Assembly: GCA_003563755.1 (NCBI GenBank) | Contig: PWUB01000105.1 | Span: forward strand, 1-9,467 | Reading direction: 5' to 3' | Length of the DNA: 9,467 nucleotides | Source of the DNA: Clostridia bacterium | Lineage (GTDB): Bacteria; Bacillota_E; SLMV01; PUMD01 | In this document: one piece after another, positions 6,374 through 9,467 of the stretch | How the letters are laid out: every line of letters begins with the position of its first letter | Position numbering within the stretch: the stretch's first letter is position 1 | Notes under the pieces: model-generated | Told to the model about the DNA's origin: nothing | The model's database searches: none | What the model saw: only the letters and a program-made list of their open reading frames with translations | Translations under genes and position numbers: made by a program

Positions 6374-7354
6374 ATGATTGACCTGGATGACAAGCTGACC
6401 CCGCCCACATTCCACGACGTGCTCCTGGCGAGGCGGCGCATCGCCCCCTACCTGCGTCCCACACCGGTGTACCAGTCGCCGCTGCTCGATGAGTCCCTGG
6501 GCTTCAATGCTTTCGTCAAGTGTGAAAACCTTCAGCCCACGGGCGCCTTCAAGGTGCGGGGGGGCATCAACCTCCTGTCGGTGCTCCCCGAGGAGATCAG
6601 GGACAGAGGAGTGATCACCGCCTCCAGCGGCAACCACGGGCAGTCCATCGCCTACGCAGGACACACCTTCGGCGTGCGCGTGATTGTGCACGTGCCGGAG
6701 GGGACCAACCCCCTCAAGATCAGGGCTATTGAGACCCTGGGCGCGGAGGTAGTTGAGCACGGCCGCGACTATGATGAAGCCAGGGTCATGGCCGAGGAAC
6801 GCGCCGAGGCGGAAGGCTACTATTGCATACATACCGCCAACGAACCGTACCTCATCGCTGGAGTGGGAACGGCGGCCCTGGAGCTCATCGAGGCCGTTCC
6901 AGATCTCGATGTACTGATTGTGCCCATCGGTGGGGGCAGCGGCGCCAGCGGAGGTGGGATGGTCGTCAAGACCATCAACCCCTCGATCAGGGTCATAGGT
7001 GTCCAGGCCGAGGGGGCCGATGCCGTCTACCGATCGTGGCAGAGCGGATCCCTCCAGGAGAGACCGGAAGTCTCCACTTTCGCTGAAGGGCTGGCGACGC
7101 GCGTTGCCTTCGAGCTTCCGCTGGGGGTTTTGACCGAGGTCCTGGATGACTTTGTGTTGGTGTCCGACGAGGAAATGCGCGACAGCATCGGCTTCCTCCT
7201 CGAGATGACCCACATGCTGGCCGAGGGCGCCGGGGCCGCTTCTACGGCGGCTGCACGTAGGATGAGTGCTGAACTGGCAGGCAGGCGCGTGGGCCTAATT
7301 CTCAGTGGAGGCAACCTCAACCTGGACCGGCTCAAGAACCTGGTTCTACGATGA
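6374..7354 (+). CDS. threonine/serine dehydratase-like PLP enzyme
   Basis: A 326-residue fold-type II pyridoxal-phosphate enzyme. The cofactor lysine is K60 in PTGAFKVRGG. Other family blocks are SSGNHGQS (84-91), the glycine-rich phosphate loop GGGSGASGG (186-194), EGAGAAS (284-290) and SGGNLN (311-316). Known relatives deaminate L-threonine or L-serine to the 2-oxo acid and ammonia; close relatives are serine racemases, hydroxyectoine-pathway EutB and 3-hydroxyaspartate dehydratases, and sequence reading cannot separate these. There is no C-terminal ACT regulatory domain, so it is more like catabolic than biosynthetic enzymes. The ATG at 6374 has AGGAG (6361-6365) eight bases upstream; the GTG at 6365 overlaps that site and is less likely. 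It follows the dehydrogenase by 96 bp and precedes the amidohydrolase by 71 bp on the same strand. Confidence 0.88.
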   Translation: MIDLDDKLTPPTFHDVLLARRRIAPYLRPTPVYQSPLLDESLGFNAFVKCENLQPTGAFKVRGGINLLSVLPEEIRDRGVITASSGNHGQSIAYAGHTFGVRVIVHVPEGTNPLKIRAIETLGAEVVEHGRDYDEARVMAEERAEAEGYYCIHTANEPYLIAGVGTAALELIEAVPDLDVLIVPIGGGSGASGGGMVVKTINPSIRVIGVQAEGADAVYRSWQSGSLQERPEVSTFAEGLATRVAFELPLGVLTEVLDDFVLVSDEEMRDSIGFLLEMTHMLAEGAGAASTAAARRMSAELAGRRVGLILSGGNLNLDRLKNLVLR

Positions 7355-7425
7355 CCGCGGGGATGCCCCGTACGGATCCAATGGCACGGCATCCGGTCGT
7401 GGATGCATAGACAGGAAGGTGCAGG

Positions 7426-8667
7426 ATGCGCACGATCATGAAGAACTGTCGGCTTCTGGACAGCGATACCGGGCAGATCATCGAGAATGGGATCATCGTG
7501 GTGGATGATGACCAGATCAGCGCGGTACACGCGGGGGGCGACTATAATGGAGACGAACTCGGCGACAGGGCCCTGAATATGGCCGGGTACTGGGTGCTAC
7601 CCGGTCTGTGGGATATGCATGTTCACCTGGCAATGACGGTGCTCAGAGAGGGCGGCCAGGATGGTTCGATGCCGTCGGATACACTGTTTTCGTACCGCCG
7701 GGCCCTCGCCTTTGCCAACGAGGGAGTGACTTCTCTCAGGCTCGTAGGAACTCCTCCCGGCGGCCTGGACTTTGCTATCCGTGACGGTATAAACCGCGGT
7801 GACTACATCGGTCCGCGCATTCTGACTGCCGGAGCAGCTCTCGCCTCCACCGGGGGGCATGGATACCGGGGTGGGGAGGGCTGCGACGGTCCCTACGAGT
7901 TCAGGAAGGCCGCACGAGAGAGGCTTTGGCAGGGGGCTGACCTGCTCAAGGTGATGGTGACCGGGGGTATGGGAGGACGCTACGAGGGACCGACACAGAC
8001 CCAGACCCTGCGCGACGAGGTCCAGGCCGCCGTAGAGGTTGCCCATAATGCGGCAAAGCATGTTGCCGGGCACATCGCATCGTCACAGGGAGCGATCATG
8101 TGCGCGCAGGTCGGGGTGGATACCGTCGAACACGGGTACGCTCTCGATGAAGAGGCACTCTCTGCCATGAAACAGCATGGGGCGACCTTCGTTCCCACGA
8201 CGGTTGTTACCCACGATGTCGAATACTGGCAAGATCTCCGCGTGGCCCCCTGGGCGATGGACAAGATACGCCGGATGCGTTCATCCCACCGTGAGGCCGT
8301 CTCCCTCGCTCTGGGCATGGGCGTCAACGTGGCCGTCGGTACGGATCTGCCCACCGCCTACATGGACGGAGTCATTGTCACGGTGAGGGAGATGGAGGTG
8401 CTGGTGGAGCTCGGCGCCACCCCAACCGAAGTCATTCGGGCCGCCACGGAGATCCCCGCGGCCCGGTGCGGGTTGGCCGAAAGCGTGGGCAGGATCGCAC
8501 CCGGATATGCAGCGGACCTGATCGCCGTAGCAGGTAATCCCTATCAGAACATCTCGGCCCTTCACAACGTGAGCCTCGTCATGGCCCGGGGTGGGCTGGT
8601 CAGGGACGAAATCCCCGGACACACCCCGGTGAAACTCCCTGCAGGCTTTATAAGCGGGCCCTGTTGA
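7426..8667 (+). CDS. prolidase/imidazolonepropionase-like amidohydrolase
   Basis: A 413-residue metal-dependent hydrolase with a complete binuclear site of the amidohydrolase superfamily: H65 and H67 (DMHVH), the lysine that is normally carboxylated to bridge the metals (K175 in ADLLKVMVTGG), H216 (VAGHIAS), H236 (TVEHGYALD) and D307 (VAVGTDLP). The C-terminal block RIAPGYAADLIAVAGNP re-enters the small beta domain begun by MRTIMKNCRLL at the N-terminus. Characterised relatives of this group hydrolyse Xaa-Pro or Xaa-Arg/Lys dipeptides and N-acyl amino acids, and others open imidazolone or similar rings; the substrate is not determined here. No signal peptide is present, so it acts in the cytoplasm. 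AGGAAGG (7413-7419) lies six bases before the ATG. It is the last gene of the likely operon; its stop codon overlaps the TTGACA at 8664-8669, just ahead of the superoxide reductase promoter. Confidence 0.87.
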   Translation: MRTIMKNCRLLDSDTGQIIENGIIVVDDDQISAVHAGGDYNGDELGDRALNMAGYWVLPGLWDMHVHLAMTVLREGGQDGSMPSDTLFSYRRALAFANEGVTSLRLVGTPPGGLDFAIRDGINRGDYIGPRILTAGAALASTGGHGYRGGEGCDGPYEFRKAARERLWQGADLLKVMVTGGMGGRYEGPTQTQTLRDEVQAAVEVAHNAAKHVAGHIASSQGAIMCAQVGVDTVEHGYALDEEALSAMKQHGATFVPTTVVTHDVEYWQDLRVAPWAMDKIRRMRSSHREAVSLALGMGVNVAVGTDLPTAYMDGVIVTVREMEVLVELGATPTEVIRAATEIPAARCGLAESVGRIAPGYAADLIAVAGNPYQNISALHNVSLVMARGGLVRDEIPGHTPVKLPAGFISGPC

Positions 8668-8673
8668 CAATCC

Positions 8674-8702
8674 TTGATAATAATGGAATGTCTAGATATA
8701 AT
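8674..8702 (+). promoter_or_regulatory. strong sigma-70 promoter for superoxide reductase
   Basis: TTGATA (8674-8679) and a perfect TATAAT (8697-8702) are separated by 17 bases, the ideal distance. A perfect TTGACA also lies at 8664-8669, but 27 bases from the -10 box, too far to be its partner. Transcription would start near 8709, about 40 bases before the start codon at 8752. This is the best promoter in the window, and the gene should be highly expressed or tightly regulated. Confidence 0.8.
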
Positions 8703-8718
8703 ACCCTTACGAGGGTAT
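8701..8718. promoter_or_regulatory. operator-like inverted repeat ATACCC-N6-GGGTAT
   Basis: ATACCC (8701-8706) and GGGTAT (8713-8718) are perfect inverted arms around TTACGA. The repeat overlaps the last bases of the -10 box and covers the expected transcription start, so a bound protein would block the promoter. The TACCC...GGGTA form resembles operators of the CsoR/RcnR family of metal- or stress-sensing repressors, for example the TACCC-TACG-GGGGTA site known upstream of copper genes in Bacillus. That resemblance is from memory, and no such regulator is encoded in the window. Confidence 0.55.
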
Positions 8719-8751
8719 ACGTGAAAGCACGGAAGTGGACGGTGATATTAT

Positions 8752-9138
8752 ATGGCTATCTCGGAGTTGATCAAGGCTGACGACTGGAAAAACGAGAAGC
8801 ACGTTCCGGTGATCGAAGCACCGAATCAGGTGTCCGCCGACGAGATGGTGCAAATCAAGGTTGCCGTGGGTAAGGAGATTCCCCACCCTAACACTGCGGA
8901 GCATCACATCGTATGGACGAAGCTTTTCTTCAAGGCCGAAGACAGCCTTTTCCCGATCGAGGTGGGAGACTACGCTTTCTCCGCTCATGCTCATCCAGAT
9001 CAGCGGACCGTTGCCGCGGAATCCTCTCCAGCACTCACAGCCACGGTCAAATTCACCAGCTCCGGCAAACTCATGGCACTGAGCTACTGCAACCTTCATG
9101 GTCTTTGGCAGGGAGAGAAGGAGCTCACAGTCAGCTGA
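8752..9138 (+). CDS. superoxide reductase (class II, neelaredoxin type)
   Basis: A 128-residue superoxide reductase, which reduces superoxide to hydrogen peroxide with electrons from rubredoxin and makes no oxygen. The full set of iron ligands is visible: H17 in EKHVPVI, H45 and H51 in IPHPNTAEHH, and C113 and H116 in YCNLHGLW, giving the four-His one-Cys centre. E15 and K16 of the EKH motif match the open sixth-position glutamate and the lysine that guides superoxide. There is no N-terminal rubredoxin-like Cys4 domain, so it is the short class II form rather than the two-iron desulfoferrodoxin. The start at 8752 matches family length; its ribosome site (GGTGAT, about seven bases upstream) is modest. 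It has its own strong promoter, and rubrerythrin follows 80 bp later, the usual partner for removing the peroxide. Confidence 0.95.
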   Translation: MAISELIKADDWKNEKHVPVIEAPNQVSADEMVQIKVAVGKEIPHPNTAEHHIVWTKLFFKAEDSLFPIEVGDYAFSAHAHPDQRTVAAESSPALTATVKFTSSGKLMALSYCNLHGLWQGEKELTVS

Positions 9139-9155
9139 GTATCCACGGTCAATGG

Positions 9156-9179
9156 CGAGGGTTCGACCCCTAGCCCTCG
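9156..9179 (+). terminator. hairpin between superoxide reductase and rubrerythrin
   Basis: CGAGGG (9156-9161) and CCCTCG (9174-9179) form a 6-bp stem with a 12-base loop, 18 bases after the superoxide reductase stop. No T-run follows, so it may be a processing or partial-termination site that still lets transcription reach the rubrerythrin gene. Confidence 0.35.
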
Positions 9180-9218
9180 ATGCCTGACGTCGAACACAAT
9201 ACCAGTGGAGGGATATGA

Positions 9219-9467
9219 ATGGAACTCAAGGGCAGCGAGACAGAGAAGAACCTGTGGGAGGCATTCGCTGGTGAGTCGCAGGCGCGCAACAAGTACATGT
9301 TCTTCGCGCAGGAAGCGAGGAAGGAAGGGTACCAGCAGATCGCCGGAATATTTGAAACCACTGCCAACGATGAGCGGGCTCATGCCAAGAGGGCGTATCG
9401 CTTCCTGGAGGAGATGGGAGATACCGCGACCAACCTGGAGCTGGCAGCCGACGGCGAAAACTATGAG
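9219..9467 (+). CDS. rubrerythrin, N-terminal part (runs off the window)
   Basis: The first 83 residues of a rubrerythrin-type ferritin-like protein, which reduces hydrogen peroxide to water at a di-iron site, with electrons from NAD(P)H via rubredoxin. The N-terminal helix has FAGESQARNKY with the metal ligand E19, and the second helix has IFETTANDERAHAKRA with the ExxH pair E52 and H55. The remaining ligands and the expected C-terminal rubredoxin domain lie beyond the window. The ATG at 9219 follows GGAGG (9207-9211) by seven bases; an overlapping ATG at 9215 is in another frame. Its position behind superoxide reductase fits a joint pathway that converts superoxide first to peroxide and then to water. 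Confidence 0.93.
   Translation, partial: MELKGSETEKNLWEAFAGESQARNKYMFFAQEARKEGYQQIAGIFETTANDERAHAKRAYRFLEEMGDTATNLELAADGENYE

Noticed and set aside
5447..7213. A 588-codon open frame on the minus strand
   Set aside because: It lies opposite the dehydrogenase and PLP genes, which have clear motifs and ribosome sites. Its product is rich in His, Gly and Pro, as expected of an antisense shadow in GC-rich DNA.
8664..8669. Perfect TTGACA as the -35 box of the superoxide reductase promoter
   Set aside because: It is 27 bases from the TATAAT. TTGATA at 8674-8679, with a 17-base spacer, is the better partner.
9159..9172. T-arm-like GGGTTCGACCCC after the superoxide reductase gene
   Set aside because: The small stem is part of a simple hairpin, and no other tRNA arms or acceptor stem are present.

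Overview
The window looks like a moderately GC-rich bacterial chromosome from an anaerobe or microaerophile. The main evidence for that lifestyle is a superoxide reductase followed by a rubrerythrin, the usual oxygen-defence pair of anaerobes. Promoters that resemble the sigma-70 consensus and purine-rich Shine-Dalgarno sites support a bacterium. The sequence alone does not fix the phylum.

Layout. Bases 1 to about 900 are insertion-sequence debris: the 3' end of an IS1182-type transposase (+), then a decayed IS1634-type transposase (-) that carries a frameshift, an internal deletion and an in-frame stop. A small acidic orphan gene (1061-1357, +) follows. Next come about 350 bases without a gene, which hold a long hairpin, and then a large serine recombinase (1705-3189, -) with its own promoter. 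Together 1-3250 is a mobile-element zone.

From 3281 to 8667 lies an amino-acid or peptide catabolic cluster. An N-acyl-D-amino-acid deacylase-like amidohydrolase (-) is divergent from three + strand genes: a saccharopine dehydrogenase / lysine 6-dehydrogenase-like oxidoreductase, a fold-type II PLP enzyme of the threonine dehydratase type, and a prolidase/imidazolonepropionase-like amidohydrolase. The three + strand genes are closely spaced (96 and 71 bp), each with a good ribosome binding site, and probably form an operon. A plausible reading is that the two amidohydrolases release amino acids from N-acylated or dipeptide substrates, and that the dehydrogenase and the PLP lyase then process them. 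The actual substrate cannot be read from the sequence.

From 8674 to the end is an oxidative-stress module: a near-consensus promoter with an inverted repeat over its start region, the superoxide reductase gene, a small hairpin, and the start of a rubrerythrin gene that runs off the window.

I found no CRISPR array, no rRNA and no intact tRNA. The parts most worth a second look are the catabolic cluster, the ATACCC-N6-GGGTAT element at the superoxide reductase promoter, and the apparently solitary serine recombinase next to the cluster.
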